Source of the DNA: Bacillus sp. PK3_68
GTDB taxonomy: Bacteria; Bacillota; Bacilli; Bacillales; Domibacillaceae
Reading direction: 5' to 3'
Assembly: GCF_003600835.1 (NCBI RefSeq)
Contig: NZ_NQYC01000001.1
Coordinates: forward strand, 992,001 to 1,056,000
DNA: 64,000 bases
In this document: piece after piece, positions 9,789 through 18,880 of the stretch
Numbering within the stretch: position 1 is the stretch's first letter
Layout: the number at the start of each line of letters is the position of its first letter
Translations under genes and position numbers: made by a program
Notes under the pieces: model-generated
What the model was told of the DNA's origin: nothing
Seen by the model: the letters and a program-made list of their open reading frames with translations, nothing else
The model's database searches: none

Positions 9789-9804
9789 TGCAACAAGCGT
9801 GCCA
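9789..9804 (-). promoter_or_regulatory. Sigma-54 (SigL) -24/-12 promoter of the oxygenase operon
   Basis: Minus strand reads TGGCACGCTTGTTGCA, an exact match to the core consensus TGGCAC-N5-TTGCA. The expected start point is near 9778, giving a leader of about 32 bases before the ATG at 9746. An enhancer-binding protein gene at the other end of the island supplies the activator this promoter type needs. Confidence 0.9.
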
Positions 9805-9878
9805 ATGACCGGTAGTCTATAAACCCCTTACATATCAAGTGTTCAATCTCCTTATATAGAAACACGTTCGTTCAAAAT

Positions 9879-9894
9879 TGGCTGATTTCAACCA
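9879..9894. promoter_or_regulatory. Candidate upstream activating site for the sigma-54 activator
   Basis: An imperfect palindrome of form TGGyTGAnnTCArCCA (12 of 16 symmetric positions) is centred about 108 bp upstream of the predicted start point. This is the usual distance for activator sites at sigma-54 promoters. The site is seen; binding by the 3512-4447 product is inferred. Confidence 0.5.
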
Positions 9895-10019
9895 GAATTG
9901 ACACATTTACCGCTTTCATCAGACGGCTACAGTTTTTAAAAACTTTGGCGCTGTATACCTGTTGTTGATTTCTGCTGCAGGCGGACGCTGTCCGAGAAGC
10001 TTGACAGGCACAAAAAAGA

Positions 10020-10060
10020 GAGAGCAATCCCTCCCTTTACCAAAGGGAGGGATTGCTCTC
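10020..10060 (-). terminator. Strong terminator after panD
   Basis: A 19-bp perfect stem (GAGAGCAATCCCTCCCTTT and complement) with a 3-base loop is followed on the minus strand by CTTTTTTG. It ends the panBCD transcript and insulates the SigL operon from it. Confidence 0.9.
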
Positions 10061-10132
10061 AACTAATTTTAACTCTGCTTGTTAAAGCTATCTTCTGCTA
10101 TAGAAAGCTCCACCTCTATGTGGACTTTCCAA

Positions 10133-10516
10133 TTATATAATTGTACCAGCAATCTCCTCGTGAAGAAGCTGTTCAATCTCATTATTTTCCCCAGCCACCA
10201 CTACTTTCGGACGGTGATCCTTTACCTTCTCCTCGGCGACCATGACATAGGAGATAATAATAACTTTATCACCCGGTTGGACAAGTCTTGCTGCCGCCCC
10301 ATTTAAACAGATCACGCCGCTGTTCCGTTCACCTGGAATAATATAAGTTTCTAAACGGGCACCATTGTTATTGTTGACAATCTGCACTTTCTCATTTGCC
10401 ATCATTCCAGCGGCGTCCATTAAATTTTGGTCAATCGTAATGCTGCCCACATAATTTAAGTTCGCTTCCGTTACGGTAGCCCGGTGAATTTTCCCATTCA
10501 TCATTGTACGAAACAT
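10133..10516 (-). CDS. panD: Aspartate 1-decarboxylase (pyruvoyl proenzyme)
   Basis: Makes beta-alanine from aspartate for pantothenate. The 127-residue proenzyme starts [18 protein letters not shown] and has the self-cleavage site Gly24-Ser25 in YVGSITID, where Ser25 becomes the pyruvoyl group; Tyr58-type and [12 protein letters not shown] stretches follow. A longer upstream reading from 10555 exists, but the family start is the ATG at 10516. This start lies one base after the panC stop and uses the GGAGGAGAA site inside the panC end. Last gene of the panBCD operon. Confidence 0.97.
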   Translation of the reverse strand: MFRTMMNGKIHRATVTEANLNYVGSITIDQNLMDAAGMMANEKVQIVNNNNGARLETYIIPGERNSGVICLNGAAARLVQPGDKVIIISYVMVAEEKVKDHRPKVVVAGENNEIEQLLHEEIAGTII

Positions 10517-10517
10517 T

Positions 10518-11375
10518 TCAGCATTCTCCTCCAACCGTAAAAATAATGTTATCAATTAAACGCGCTTTTGAATAATTGATCGCTGCTGCCAGAATCATCT
10601 TTCCTTGCACTTCTTTTAAAGAGTTTAATTCCGGATAAGAAAGCAAGTCCACATAATCAATTGTTGCGCCAGTGTGATTCTCTAAATAGGAAGCAGTCAA
10701 ATCAATAATTTCTTTTACACTTTTTCCGCCCTGTTCTGCTGCCTGTACGCCGTGCTGGAGAGCTTTTTGCAAATATGGCGCCTTTGTGCGTTCCTCTTCC
10801 GTTAAATAGACGTTGCGTGAGCTTTTTGCCAGTCCGTCCTCTTCTCTGACAGTCTCCACTCCTACAACTTCCACCGGAAAGTTTAATGACTTCACGAGAC
10901 CGTCAATGACAGCAAACTGTTGGGCATCTTTCAAGCCAAAATAAGCTTTATCTGGCTCAGCTAAATGAAATAGCTTCGTGACGACCTTCACTACCCCATC
11001 AAAATGTCCTGGCCGCTTCACGCCGCACAGCTTGTCTGTTCTGTCTGTAACTGTCATAGTTATAATAGAAGGCTCCGGATACATCTCTTCTACTTCGGGA
11101 GCAAAAAGACAGTCTACACCTGCTGAAGCGGCGAGTTGCTCATCTCGGTCTAAATCCCGCGGATAACGTTCAAAGTCTTCATTTGGTCCAAATTGCAGCG
11201 GGTTGACGAAGATGCTCATAATAATCGTGTCATTTTCCTGCTGTGCTTTATTGGCGAGGGTAAGATGCCCTTCATGAAGAAAGCCCATTGTCGGCACCAG
11301 GCCAATCTGGTGTCCAGCCTGTTTTTCCGTCCGGACAAAGGCTTTTAATTCCTTAACTGTCTTAATTACTCTCAT
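10518..11375 (-). CDS. panC: Pantothenate synthetase
   Basis: ATP-dependent ligation of pantoate and beta-alanine to pantothenate. The 285-residue cytidylyltransferase-like protein has [13 protein letters not shown] near residue 28 with the HxGH nucleotide motif. [13 protein letters not shown] and the later KSSRNVYL loop, corresponding to the KMSKS position, follow. Its ATG overlaps the panB stop by 4 bases (ATGA), indicating translational coupling. Length is normal for Bacillus PanC. Confidence 0.97.
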   Translation of the reverse strand: MRVIKTVKELKAFVRTEKQAGHQIGLVPTMGFLHEGHLTLANKAQQENDTIIMSIFVNPLQFGPNEDFERYPRDLDRDEQLAASAGVDCLFAPEVEEMYPEPSIITMTVTDRTDKLCGVKRPGHFDGVVKVVTKLFHLAEPDKAYFGLKDAQQFAVIDGLVKSLNFPVEVVGVETVREEDGLAKSSRNVYLTEEERTKAPYLQKALQHGVQAAEQGGKSVKEIIDLTASYLENHTGATIDYVDLLSYPELNSLKEVQGKMILAAAINYSKARLIDNIIFTVGGEC

Positions 11376-12211
11376 GAACGTGCTCCTTCATACAAAGCTT
11401 CCAGTTCTTCTTCTTTCATCGTAAATGAATGCTCCACTCCCGGGAATATTCCACCTTTTACTTCTTTTACATAAGCAGAAACGGCCGGTATAATTTCATC
11501 GTTCACATTGCTGTACGATTTAACAAATTTAGGTGTTCGGCTTACCCCATATTGAATAAGGTCATGGTAGACAAGCACTTGTCCATCCGTTTCCTTGCCT
11601 GCCCCAATTCCGATTATCGGAATAGTAAGAGCGCTTGCCACTTGAGCTGCAATCTGATAAGGAACACATTCAAGCACGGCCATAAATGCCCCTGCCTGCT
11701 CAAGCTTCTTTGCATCATCCAGCAGCTTTCGGGCTGCCTCTGCTGTTTTCCCCTGCACTTTATAACCGCCAAGAACCCCAACGGACTGCGGAGTTAGCCC
11801 TAAGTGGGCGACTGTTGGTACGCCAGCCTGCGTCAAATCCCGAACGGCCTCTACTGCCTCTTCGCCGCCCTCAATTTTTACAGCATGCGCTCCTGCTTCC
11901 TGCATAAGCGCTCTTGCTGCCCGCATCGTTTCTTCTCGGCTAATCTGATACGACATAAAAGGCAAGTCAGTAACGACAAATGTTTCTTTCGCCCCCCGCT
12001 TTACTGCCTTTGTATGATGAATCATATCGTCCAGGGTAACAGGAACGGTTGATTCATACCCAAGTACAACCATACCAAGAGAGTCTCCGACTAAAATGAT
12101 GTCCGCCCCACCCTCTTCAGATAATTTAGCAGAAGGATAATCATAGGCGGTGATCATGGCAATTTTTTCACCGTTTGCTTTCATTTTGATAAAGTCACTC
12201 GTTTGCTTCAT
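11372..12211 (-). CDS. panB: 3-methyl-2-oxobutanoate hydroxymethyltransferase
   Basis: First step of the pantoate branch: transfers a hydroxymethyl group from methylenetetrahydrofolate to alpha-ketoisovalerate. The 279-residue TIM barrel shows [26 protein letters not shown] (Mg2+ and substrate site) and KIEGGEE, all family signatures. It follows a structured leader of about 200 bases ending in an intrinsic terminator (12253-12420). The ribosome site is AAGGAGGAAGCGT before ATG 12211. First gene of panBCD. Confidence 0.97.
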   Translation of the reverse strand: MKQTSDFIKMKANGEKIAMITAYDYPSAKLSEEGGADIILVGDSLGMVVLGYESTVPVTLDDMIHHTKAVKRGAKETFVVTDLPFMSYQISREETMRAARALMQEAGAHAVKIEGGEEAVEAVRDLTQAGVPTVAHLGLTPQSVGVLGGYKVQGKTAEAARKLLDDAKKLEQAGAFMAVLECVPYQIAAQVASALTIPIIGIGAGKETDGQVLVYHDLIQYGVSRTPKFVKSYSNVNDEIIPAVSAYVKEVKGGIFPGVEHSFTMKEEELEALYEGARS

Positions 12212-12252
12212 GTACGCTTCCTCCTTTTTCGATCAGAGGAGACGAAACAATC

Positions 12253-12287
12253 AGTAAATAAAAAGGGTCCTTCAGACAGAAGGACCC
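12253..12287 (-). terminator. Leader terminator (attenuator) upstream of panB
   Basis: Minus strand GGGTCCTTC-loop-GAAGGACCC (9-bp perfect stem, 12265-12287) followed by TTTTTATTTACT, placed 42-76 bases before the panB start and downstream of a promoter. A terminator inside the leader implies regulated read-through. Confidence 0.8.
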
Positions 12288-12428
12288 GAATAATTAGATT
12301 CGTTGTTTCGACCCTCTGTCCCTGTCCTTACGGATCAAGGCAGAACTTTTCGCTTATTTTATTATTCCAGCGGCTGACTTCGGACAAGTGCAGTTCTCTT
12401 TAAGATACTGCCCGCCTTCATTATAACA
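12288..12428 (-). promoter_or_regulatory. Structured panB leader with promoter, candidate pan-motif RNA
   Basis: An extended -10 (TGTTATAAT on the minus strand, 12420-12428) predicts a start near 12413. The leader RNA then folds two 22-base hairpins, at 12390-12411 (GCAGT/ACTGC stem) and 12322-12343 (CTGCCTT/AAGGACAG stem). Each has a single bulged A on otherwise paired arms. The published pan RNA motif lies upstream of pan genes in Bacillota and has stems with conserved bulged A residues, often in two copies, so this is a plausible member. No T-box signature is seen. Assignment to pan RNA is from memory of the motif and needs a covariance search. Confidence 0.55.
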
Positions 12429-12509
12429 ACATCTTTTTTCTTTGACTATTAGAAATTTACCTGATCATAATAGGATGAATAAGTAACTATTAAGAGAGAA
12501 GGTGAGAAG

Positions 12510-13574
12510 ATGAAAAAATGGTTGTTGATCGCTCTCGTCCTGCTTACAGGCTGCTCTTCACCTGAAAAAGCTCCCGAAGAAGAATCTTCCGAAAATATTC
12601 CTGCAAGCACATCAGCTGGAATAAAAGTTATCGCTAAAAAACTGGAGGTTCCATGGAACATTACTAAGTTGGATAACAGCTTCTTTATTAGCCAGCGTAA
12701 AGGTACAATTGCCGAAATTTATTCTGATGGAAAGAAAAAAGAAATGGAATTGAAGCTGGATCAACCGGTACTGCACGAAGGAGAAGGCGGCTTATTAGGC
12801 TTTGAGCTTGATCCTGCCTTTTCCAGCAACGGACGCGCTTACATCTATCATACGTACAAGGAAAAAGAAAAAATAATGAATCGGATTGTACAAATTCAAA
12901 AGAAAGGCAGCGGCTGGCAAGAGACAAAAGAACTGTTGGCCAGCATTCCCGGCGGTACGATCCACAATGGCGGACGGATCGCTCTTGGTCCTGACCATAA
13001 GCTTTACGTAACTGTAGGAGATGCCGGTGTAAAGGAGTCTGCACAAAGTAAACAGCAGCTATCCGGGAAAATTTTACGTTTAAATTTAGATGGCTCTGTT
13101 CCCTCTGACAATCCTTTTAAAGGTTCCTATATTTTTTCCTATGGACATCGCAATCCGCAAGGGATGGCCTGGAGCAAAGACGGTACCATGTATGCGACTG
13201 AACATGGGCAAAGCGCTCATGATGAAGTGAACAAAATTAGTCCAGGGAAAAATTATGGCTGGCCTCTCATTCAAGGAGACGAGAAAAGAGAAGGAATGGA
13301 ATCACCTTTCATTCATTCTGGCGAGGAAACGTGGGCTCCCTCCGGTCTAGCTTATAGTAAAGGACAACTCTTTATTGCTACCCTTAAGGGAGAAAGGCTG
13401 CTTGCTTTCGATCTTAAACATCGGAAAATGACGGTTTCTTTTCAAGGCGAAGGACGCTTGAGAGATGTATATGCGAGCGATCACTATTTATATATTGTGA
13501 CAAATAATACAGATGGCCGAGGGACACCTTCTCAAGATGATGATCGACTTCTTCTTTTAAAAGAACCGCATTAA
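12510..13574 (+). CDS. Lipoprotein of the PQQ-type glucose/sorbosone dehydrogenase family
   Basis: A 354-residue exported lipoprotein: the N-terminal MKKWLLIALVLLTGCSS has a lipobox with Cys15. The mature part is a six-bladed propeller of the GSDH/YliI type, with VPWNITKLD, EGGLLGFELDP, HNGGRIALGPD, YGHRNPQGMAW and WPLIQGDE, all family landmarks. Relatives oxidise aldose sugars with PQQ; whether this organism supplies PQQ is unknown. It sits alone on the plus strand between birA and panB, genes adjacent in B. subtilis, so it looks like an insertion in the backbone. RBS GAGAAGGTGAGAAG precedes the ATG. Confidence 0.88.
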   Translation: MKKWLLIALVLLTGCSSPEKAPEEESSENIPASTSAGIKVIAKKLEVPWNITKLDNSFFISQRKGTIAEIYSDGKKKEMELKLDQPVLHEGEGGLLGFELDPAFSSNGRAYIYHTYKEKEKIMNRIVQIQKKGSGWQETKELLASIPGGTIHNGGRIALGPDHKLYVTVGDAGVKESAQSKQQLSGKILRLNLDGSVPSDNPFKGSYIFSYGHRNPQGMAWSKDGTMYATEHGQSAHDEVNKISPGKNYGWPLIQGDEKREGMESPFIHSGEETWAPSGLAYSKGQLFIATLKGERLLAFDLKHRKMTVSFQGEGRLRDVYASDHYLYIVTNNTDGRGTPSQDDDRLLLLKEPH

Positions 13575-13599
13575 TGGCAAAGGGTTATGCCTTAAATAG

Positions 13600-13636
13600 A
13601 AAACTGCCCGTGCTGCTGTCCAGCGGGCAGTTTTTT
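13600..13636. terminator. Bidirectional terminator between dehydrogenase and birA
   Basis: Stem CTGCCC/GGGCAG extended by GCTG/CAGC, flanked by AAAA and TTTTTT, between convergent genes. Confidence 0.8.
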
Positions 13637-13641
13637 CTACA

Positions 13642-14631
13642 TCATTCATCTGTCCTTGTATCGATTTCGATATCAGCGGAGTAAATATCATGGATGGTGC
13701 CGTCATCATCAAGCAGCTTCAATACACCTTCTTCTGTGATACCGAGTGCTTTGCCGTGAATCGTACCAGTCACTGTCCGCGCCGTAATTTTTTTACCGAT
13801 CGACAGCGCGTGCTTTTCCCAGCGTTTTTTTATGTTAATAAATCCTTCTTTCATGTATATGTCATAATAATTTTCAAGGTTTTTTAAAATTTCCTGAACT
13901 AGCTGCGAGCGTGAGACTGCCTCTCCTTTTTCAATAGCAAGCGAGGTGGCCACTTCTTTCAATTCGTCAGGAAACTCTTTTTGATTTACGTTAATGCCGA
14001 TACCGATAATAATTGAATGAATGCGGTCAGCGTCCGCTTGCAGTTCTGTTAAAATACCGGTAATCTTCTTGCCGTTTAACAAAATATCGTTCGGCCACTT
14101 GATCTCTGGCTGCAATCCGGTCACTTCAATAATCGCTTCAACAACGGAAACTGCCGTAATCAACGTGAACTGAGGCGCTTTATAAGGCGGCAAAGACGGT
14201 TTTAATAGTACGCTCATCCAAATGCCCGTATATTTTGGAGAATGCCATGCACGTGTCATTCTTCCGCGTCCCGCTGTCTGTTCTTCTGCAATCACTACCG
14301 TACCTTCCTTAAAAGGCTCTTGTGCCAAGCGATGAGCCTCCTTCTGAGTCGAAGGGGTAGATTCCAATGCGACGATTTCTTTTCCAAGCCAGTCGGTCTG
14401 CAGGCCGATTAAAATTTCATTTTCCGTTACTTTATCCGGCTTTGTAAGAATGCGGTAGCCCTTTTTTCGTACCGCTTCCAATTCAAATCCCTCTTGGCGC
14501 AATGATTCAATGTGCTTCCAAATGGCCGTCCGCGAGCAGCCGAGGATTTCTGCAAGCGCCTGACCAGATACAAATTCCCCATCCGCTCTTGAAAACGCCT
14601 CTAATAATTGCTGTTTTACAGAAGATTGCAC
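13642..14631 (-). CDS. birA: Bifunctional biotin operon repressor / biotin-protein ligase
   Basis: Activates biotin to biotinyl-AMP, attaches it to carboxylase carrier proteins and, when idle, represses biotin genes. The 329-residue protein has an N-terminal winged helix (residues about 5-60, LGCSRTAIWKHIESL). The ligase domain has the biotinyl-AMP loop GRGRMTRAW (121-129), the KWPNDI motif and a C-terminal SH3-like cap. The presence of the DNA-binding domain makes it the regulatory, group II type. It overlaps cca by 16 bases. Confidence 0.96.
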   Translation of the reverse strand: MQSSVKQQLLEAFSRADGEFVSGQALAEILGCSRTAIWKHIESLRQEGFELEAVRKKGYRILTKPDKVTENEILIGLQTDWLGKEIVALESTPSTQKEAHRLAQEPFKEGTVVIAEEQTAGRGRMTRAWHSPKYTGIWMSVLLKPSLPPYKAPQFTLITAVSVVEAIIEVTGLQPEIKWPNDILLNGKKITGILTELQADADRIHSIIIGIGINVNQKEFPDELKEVATSLAIEKGEAVSRSQLVQEILKNLENYYDIYMKEGFINIKKRWEKHALSIGKKITARTVTGTIHGKALGITEEGVLKLLDDDGTIHDIYSADIEIDTRTDE

Positions 14632-15809
14632 GCTTCAAGCCACTCCTTTATCTTTTCTTTACTGTTTTCAACTTTTCTCTCTACAACAGCCCGCTCGATC
14701 ATTTCAATATAACTTTTCATCCATGGCCCACCTGTTTCATTCTTCCATTCCTTCAGCTCTTTACCGGTGATAGCTAGTTCTTTTCGAGTGTGGATCGATA
14801 GGTCGGCATGTCGATTTTTCAGCTCTTCTGCTTTTGAAGGGCGGCCGGCAAGAAGCGCATTGACCGCCTCAGCATCCATCGCCTGGTCTACACCGGCTTC
14901 ATATAATGAAAAATCTGTCCACTCTTCTTTCTGCTGTTTGAGAGCCGTTTCGTATGTACCCGCTAAATACTTTATTTTCTTAGCTGGCATCCGCCACTCC
15001 TTCAGCCAATCACCTGGTTTATGTGGTGCAAGAAGGACGAGCAGAAGAAGCCACTTTTGGATTCCAGTTAACTTGTTAAGATCATAGGAGAGCATCTTAT
15101 TTATCCGTTGCTCCTGCCCGAGAAGCCCTGGCAAATAGGCAATCAAGCCTCCTTCAAGCAATATCTTGATGCCAGCTGCCGCCTCTTTCCCAGCCATTAG
15201 TTTATCCATCTCCATTAGTTTCCGTTCAACCGCAATATGCTCCAGTAGACTAGTACAGCGGCTTAGTGCTTCTTCTGTTTCGATATGCAGCTGGAAGCCA
15301 AGCTGGCTGGCAAATCGGGCGGCCCTCATCATTCGAAGGGCATCTTCCGAAAAACGCTCTTGCGCCTTGCCAACTGTTTGAATTTGCTGCGATTGTAATG
15401 CAGCCTTTCCGCCGAAAGGATCAACGATGGTTCCATGTCGATCCATAGCCATCGCATTAATAGTAAAATCCCTTCTCTTTAAATCTTCCTCAAGTGTCCG
15501 AACGAAAGATACTTTTTCCGGTCGTCGAAAATCCTTATAATCAGATTCTGTTCGAAAGGTAGTAATTTCATAACCGTCCCCCTGCCAAATCACGAGCACG
15601 GTTCCATGTTCAATGCCGACATCGACAGTTTTAGAAAAGACGCGCTTCACCTCTTCTGGCAAGGCAGCTGTGGCAATGTCAACGTCGCCAATCGGACGAT
15701 TCAACAAATAATCCCTTACCGCTCCTCCTACATAGTAGGCATCGAACCCTGCTTTCTCGAGTTGGGCAAGAATCGGAGCGGCTTTCTCAAAGATTAACTC
15801 ATTATTCAC
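14616..15809 (-). CDS. cca: CCA-adding tRNA nucleotidyltransferase
   Basis: Adds or repairs the 3' CCA of tRNAs. Class II nucleotidyltransferase head: [14 protein letters not shown] and the catalytic GDVDIAT near residue 40, then [17 protein letters not shown] and [14 protein letters not shown]. Length of 397 residues matches the family when started at GTG 15809, which has GGTG six bases upstream; a GTG at 15818 is the alternative. It overlaps both bshA and birA, indicating one tightly packed operon. Confidence 0.95.
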   Translation of the reverse strand: MNNELIFEKAAPILAQLEKAGFDAYYVGGAVRDYLLNRPIGDVDIATAALPEEVKRVFSKTVDVGIEHGTVLVIWQGDGYEITTFRTESDYKDFRRPEKVSFVRTLEEDLKRRDFTINAMAMDRHGTIVDPFGGKAALQSQQIQTVGKAQERFSEDALRMMRAARFASQLGFQLHIETEEALSRCTSLLEHIAVERKLMEMDKLMAGKEAAAGIKILLEGGLIAYLPGLLGQEQRINKMLSYDLNKLTGIQKWLLLLVLLAPHKPGDWLKEWRMPAKKIKYLAGTYETALKQQKEEWTDFSLYEAGVDQAMDAEAVNALLAGRPSKAEELKNRHADLSIHTRKELAITGKELKEWKNETGGPWMKSYIEMIERAVVERKVENSKEKIKEWLEACNLL

Positions 15810-16953
15810 TATCCGCACCTGCCTGTTGGGGAAGCAAACTCATATATAGCTTTTCGTACTCGCGAACGATGTTTTCTGAATGAAAATGAGTTTGTACTGT
15901 TTGTATCGCCTGTTCACTTATCTTTTGATAAAAATTATCATCCGTTAGCAGCTGCAAAGCTTGTTTTGTCACGGACTCAATATCTCCCACTTCAGAGAGA
16001 AAACCATTTTTTCCATTTTCAATCACTTCGGGAATGCCACCAATATTCGTGCCAATGCAAGGAACTCCGCAAGCCATCGCTTCCAAAAGTACCAAACCAA
16101 AGCTTTCTTTCTCTGATAGCAATAAGACTAAATCGCTGAGCACATATAGCTCTTCTAAATTATCCTGCTTGCCGAGAAACAAAACACATTCTTCGAGGTT
16201 CAATTCAGAAACAAGCTTGCAAACGATAGTCATTTCTGGTCCATCGCCGACCAAAAGCAGCTTTGCCGGCATGTGTTCTCTAAGCCGCTTAAATACACGA
16301 ACCACATCCGGCACCCTTTTCACACTGCGGAAATTAGATACATGCATAACCACCTTATCTTGAGCAGCGATTCCCAACTCTTCGCGCAGTTGCTCATTTG
16401 CCGGTCTCTTTCGATAAACTCGCTCATCAATAAAATTATAAATAGGTTGGATGTTCTTTTGAGGGTAAATTACATCCATCGTTTGAGCGATTAGCGCTTG
16501 CGACACAGCAGTCACAGCGTCGGACTCTTCGATACCAAAACGAATCGCTGCTGTTAAGGAAGGATCATGTCCAAGCACAGTGATATCCGTGCCATGCAAC
16601 GTTGTAACAATCTTAATATTGGAACGTGCAATTTGCCTGCCAAGAATAGCACAAACAGCATGCGGGATCGCATAGTGGACATGCAGGATATCGAGCTGCT
16701 CCCTCGTTATAATTTCTGCTATTTTATTTGCTAGTGCAATTTCATACGGCGGGTGCTGAAAAACGGAATATTGGTTGACATCCACTTGATGAAAATAAAT
16801 ATTCGGGTACATCCGGTTTAACCTGAACGGACGATCCGTTGTGATAAAATGGATCTCATGTCCTTTTTCTGCAAGTAGCTTTCCAAGTTCTGATGCTACT
16901 ACACCCGAGCCACCGACAGTAGGGTAGCACGTAATTCCTATTTTTAATTTCAT
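15802..16953 (-). CDS. bshA: N-acetyl-alpha-D-glucosaminyl L-malate synthase (bacillithiol)
   Basis: First step of bacillithiol synthesis: UDP-GlcNAc plus L-malate. A 383-residue GT-B fold glycosyltransferase of family 4, with the N-terminal [28 protein letters not shown], and the C-terminal [20 protein letters not shown] containing the EX7E nucleotide-sugar motif. The start overlaps the bshB1 stop by one base (TAATG). With bshB1 next door and ypdA at 56 kb, the window carries a large part of bacillithiol metabolism. Confidence 0.96.
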   Translation of the reverse strand: MKLKIGITCYPTVGGSGVVASELGKLLAEKGHEIHFITTDRPFRLNRMYPNIYFHQVDVNQYSVFQHPPYEIALANKIAEIITREQLDILHVHYAIPHAVCAILGRQIARSNIKIVTTLHGTDITVLGHDPSLTAAIRFGIEESDAVTAVSQALIAQTMDVIYPQKNIQPIYNFIDERVYRKRPANEQLREELGIAAQDKVVMHVSNFRSVKRVPDVVRVFKRLREHMPAKLLLVGDGPEMTIVCKLVSELNLEECVLFLGKQDNLEELYVLSDLVLLLSEKESFGLVLLEAMACGVPCIGTNIGGIPEVIENGKNGFLSEVGDIESVTKQALQLLTDDNFYQKISEQAIQTVQTHFHSENIVREYEKLYMSLLPQQAGADSE

Positions 16954-17666
16954 TATAAATCCCCAATCAAATCTTGATCTATTAACAGTGGGACAGTAGT
17001 TAAAAACCCTTCTGCAAATGTTCGCCCCACTTCTTTTCCCATCAGGCGGTCTCTCGCTTCAACCGCCTCTATGTAACCGGTCGTTAAAGGTGTGGCGACT
17101 GATTTTTCCCCCATCTGGAACTGACTTTGATAAGTGCATAGACTTTGCTTTTTCTTATCCATAAATTCTCCTGTATCCACGCAAAAATCAGGGGTATGAA
17201 AACCGTTGATCATATAAAAATAAAGGCGCTCCGCCTTATGAGCATTTCCGTGGGCAGTCGTTTGGTATTTTTTAATTCCGGCAGAAAAAAACGCTTCCTG
17301 TACGATACGCGAACAAGCACCGTGGTCTGGATGACGGTCTTTTTCATAAGGTGCAAAAATGACTTTCGGTTGGTAACGACGGATGACCTCTGCTACTGCT
17401 TGAATCGCTTCTTGTGTTAGAAACAACCCACGATCTGGCAAGTCAAGCGTCAACCTCTCCCGAACACCTAACAGAGCAGCTGCTTTGTTTGCCTCTTCTG
17501 CTCTCGAAGCTACCGTGCCGTTAGATGACAATTCTGCTTTTGTTAAGTCACAGAAAACAACCGTTTTACCAGCCGCCGCATATTTAGCCGCTGTCCCCCC
17601 CATGCCAATTTCAATATCATCTGCATGAGCACCGAAGGCAAGAATATCTGCTTTAATTGTTTCCAT
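16953..17666 (-). CDS. bshB1: N-acetylglucosaminyl-malate deacetylase (bacillithiol)
   Basis: Second bacillithiol step, removal of acetate from GlcNAc-malate. A 237-residue PIG-L/LmbE zinc deacetylase: [15 protein letters not shown] gives the zinc ligands (HxDD) near residues 13-16. [11 protein letters not shown] supplies the C-terminal histidines. It overlaps mgsA by 14 bases and bshA by one, so it is translated as part of the mgsA-bshB1-bshA-cca-birA operon. Confidence 0.95.
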   Translation of the reverse strand: METIKADILAFGAHADDIEIGMGGTAAKYAAAGKTVVFCDLTKAELSSNGTVASRAEEANKAAALLGVRERLTLDLPDRGLFLTQEAIQAVAEVIRRYQPKVIFAPYEKDRHPDHGACSRIVQEAFFSAGIKKYQTTAHGNAHKAERLYFYMINGFHTPDFCVDTGEFMDKKKQSLCTYQSQFQMGEKSVATPLTTGYIEAVEARDRLMGKEVGRTFAEGFLTTVPLLIDQDLIGDL

Positions 17667-18066
17667 AGGTCGGCCTCTTTCCTTGTAATTGATCCAAGTC
17701 GCCTCTCTGCAAGCCCTCTATTAAAATCGTTCCGGTACCTATATTAGTTGCCAGGGGAATAGCGTACACGTCACAGAGCCGGACAAGCGCTGATACATCT
17801 GGCTCATGAGGCTGGGCGGTAAGCGGATCTCTGAAAAAGAAAACTAAGTCCATTTCTCCTCTGGCAATACTCGCTCCGATTTCCTGATCCCCGCCAAGCG
17901 GACCGGACTGGAAGCAATGGATGGGCAACCCGGAAGCCTTCATGAGCCGCCGCCCTGTCGTACCCGTGGCAAACAGCTCATGCTCTGAAAATACTTTCAC
18001 ATGTTCTAGAAAAAATTGAATTAAATCATCCTTTTTCTCATCGTGGGCAATTAAAGCTATTTTCAT
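17653..18066 (-). CDS. mgsA: Methylglyoxal synthase
   Basis: Converts dihydroxyacetone phosphate to methylglyoxal, an overflow bypass of glycolysis. The 137-residue protein has [14 protein letters not shown], the phosphate-binding GTTGRRLM and [12 protein letters not shown] with catalytic Asp, plus [15 protein letters not shown], all diagnostic. Length is normal. Neighbouring bacillithiol genes are notable because bacillithiol helps detoxify methylglyoxal, a link known from Bacillus. Confidence 0.96.
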   Translation of the reverse strand: MKIALIAHDEKKDDLIQFFLEHVKVFSEHELFATGTTGRRLMKASGLPIHCFQSGPLGGDQEIGASIARGEMDLVFFFRDPLTAQPHEPDVSALVRLCDVYAIPLATNIGTGTILIEGLQRGDLDQLQGKRPTYGNN

Positions 18067-18076
18067 AAGCGCCTCC

Positions 18077-18877
18077 TCAATCTAAAATATTTTCCATGCC
18101 ATAGATAAGCGTTTCTACCTTTACAACAGTTTCCACGCACACTTTGACGCCTGTCATAAAAGAAGTCCGATTATATGAATCATGGCGAATGGTCAACGTT
18201 TCACCATCTGCTCCGAACAACACCTGCTGATGAGCAATCAATCCTGGCAAACGTACACTATGAAGGTGCATTCCATCCATTTCTGCTCCGCGGGCGCCTT
18301 TCATTGTTTCTTTTTCCTCAGGATGGCCCTGTTGCTTCTTTTCTCTTACTTCGGCAATCATCTGAGCTGTCTTAATTGCCGTACCCGACGGTGCATCTAA
18401 TTTCTTATCATGGTGAAGCTCAATGATCTCCACATCTTGAAAATACTTGGCTGCCATTTCAGAGAATTTCATCATAAGCACTGCACCAATAGCAAAGTTT
18501 GGAGCAATAATACAGCCAAGGTTTTTTTCCTCAGTGAGTTCTTTTAACTCCTTTAATTGTTCCTCTGTAAATCCCGTAGTACCTACAACTGGCCGAATAT
18601 TGTGTTCTAGAGCGGTTTTTGTATGTATATATCCTGTTTCCGGTGTCGTTAAATCGATAAGCACCTCAGCTTCTACCTCACTAAAGCATTCATTGATGTC
18701 TGTAAAAATTGGCACGTCTATTCCCGAAAATCCCTCTACTTCACTTAACAGCTGTCCATTGTACTGACGATCTAAAACAGCAGCAAGTTGTAAGTTTTCT
18801 GATCTCTGTACCATATATACCGCTTCTTTCCCCATTCGCCCGCGCGGCCCTGCAATAATGACTTTAATCGTTTCCAT
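18077..18877 (-). CDS. dapB: 4-hydroxy-tetrahydrodipicolinate reductase
   Basis: NAD(P)H-dependent reduction in the lysine/diaminopimelate pathway, which also supplies dipicolinate for spores. The 266-residue enzyme has the nucleotide site [11 protein letters not shown] (10-20) and [11 protein letters not shown]. The catalytic signature [15 protein letters not shown] follows, with His-His and the Lys. It is separated from ypjD by 3 bases and leads into mgsA after 10 bases. Confidence 0.96.
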   Translation of the reverse strand: METIKVIIAGPRGRMGKEAVYMVQRSENLQLAAVLDRQYNGQLLSEVEGFSGIDVPIFTDINECFSEVEAEVLIDLTTPETGYIHTKTALEHNIRPVVGTTGFTEEQLKELKELTEEKNLGCIIAPNFAIGAVLMMKFSEMAAKYFQDVEIIELHHDKKLDAPSGTAIKTAQMIAEVREKKQQGHPEEKETMKGARGAEMDGMHLHSVRLPGLIAHQQVLFGADGETLTIRHDSYNRTSFMTGVKVCVETVVKVETLIYGMENILD

Positions 18878-18880
18878 TAT

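Larger units (their letters stand above)
9747..10019. other. Control region upstream of the oxygenase operon
   Basis: No open reading frame is credible here. Besides the sigma-54 promoter (9789-9804) and the palindrome at 9879-9894, it holds an inverted repeat CGGAC-GCT-GTCCG at 9982-9994 of unknown role. Confidence 0.5.

Noticed and set aside
12288-12420. T-box riboswitch upstream of panB
   Set aside because: No AGGGTGGNACCGCG-like T-box sequence or specifier loop; the gene is not an aminoacylation or trp-type target.
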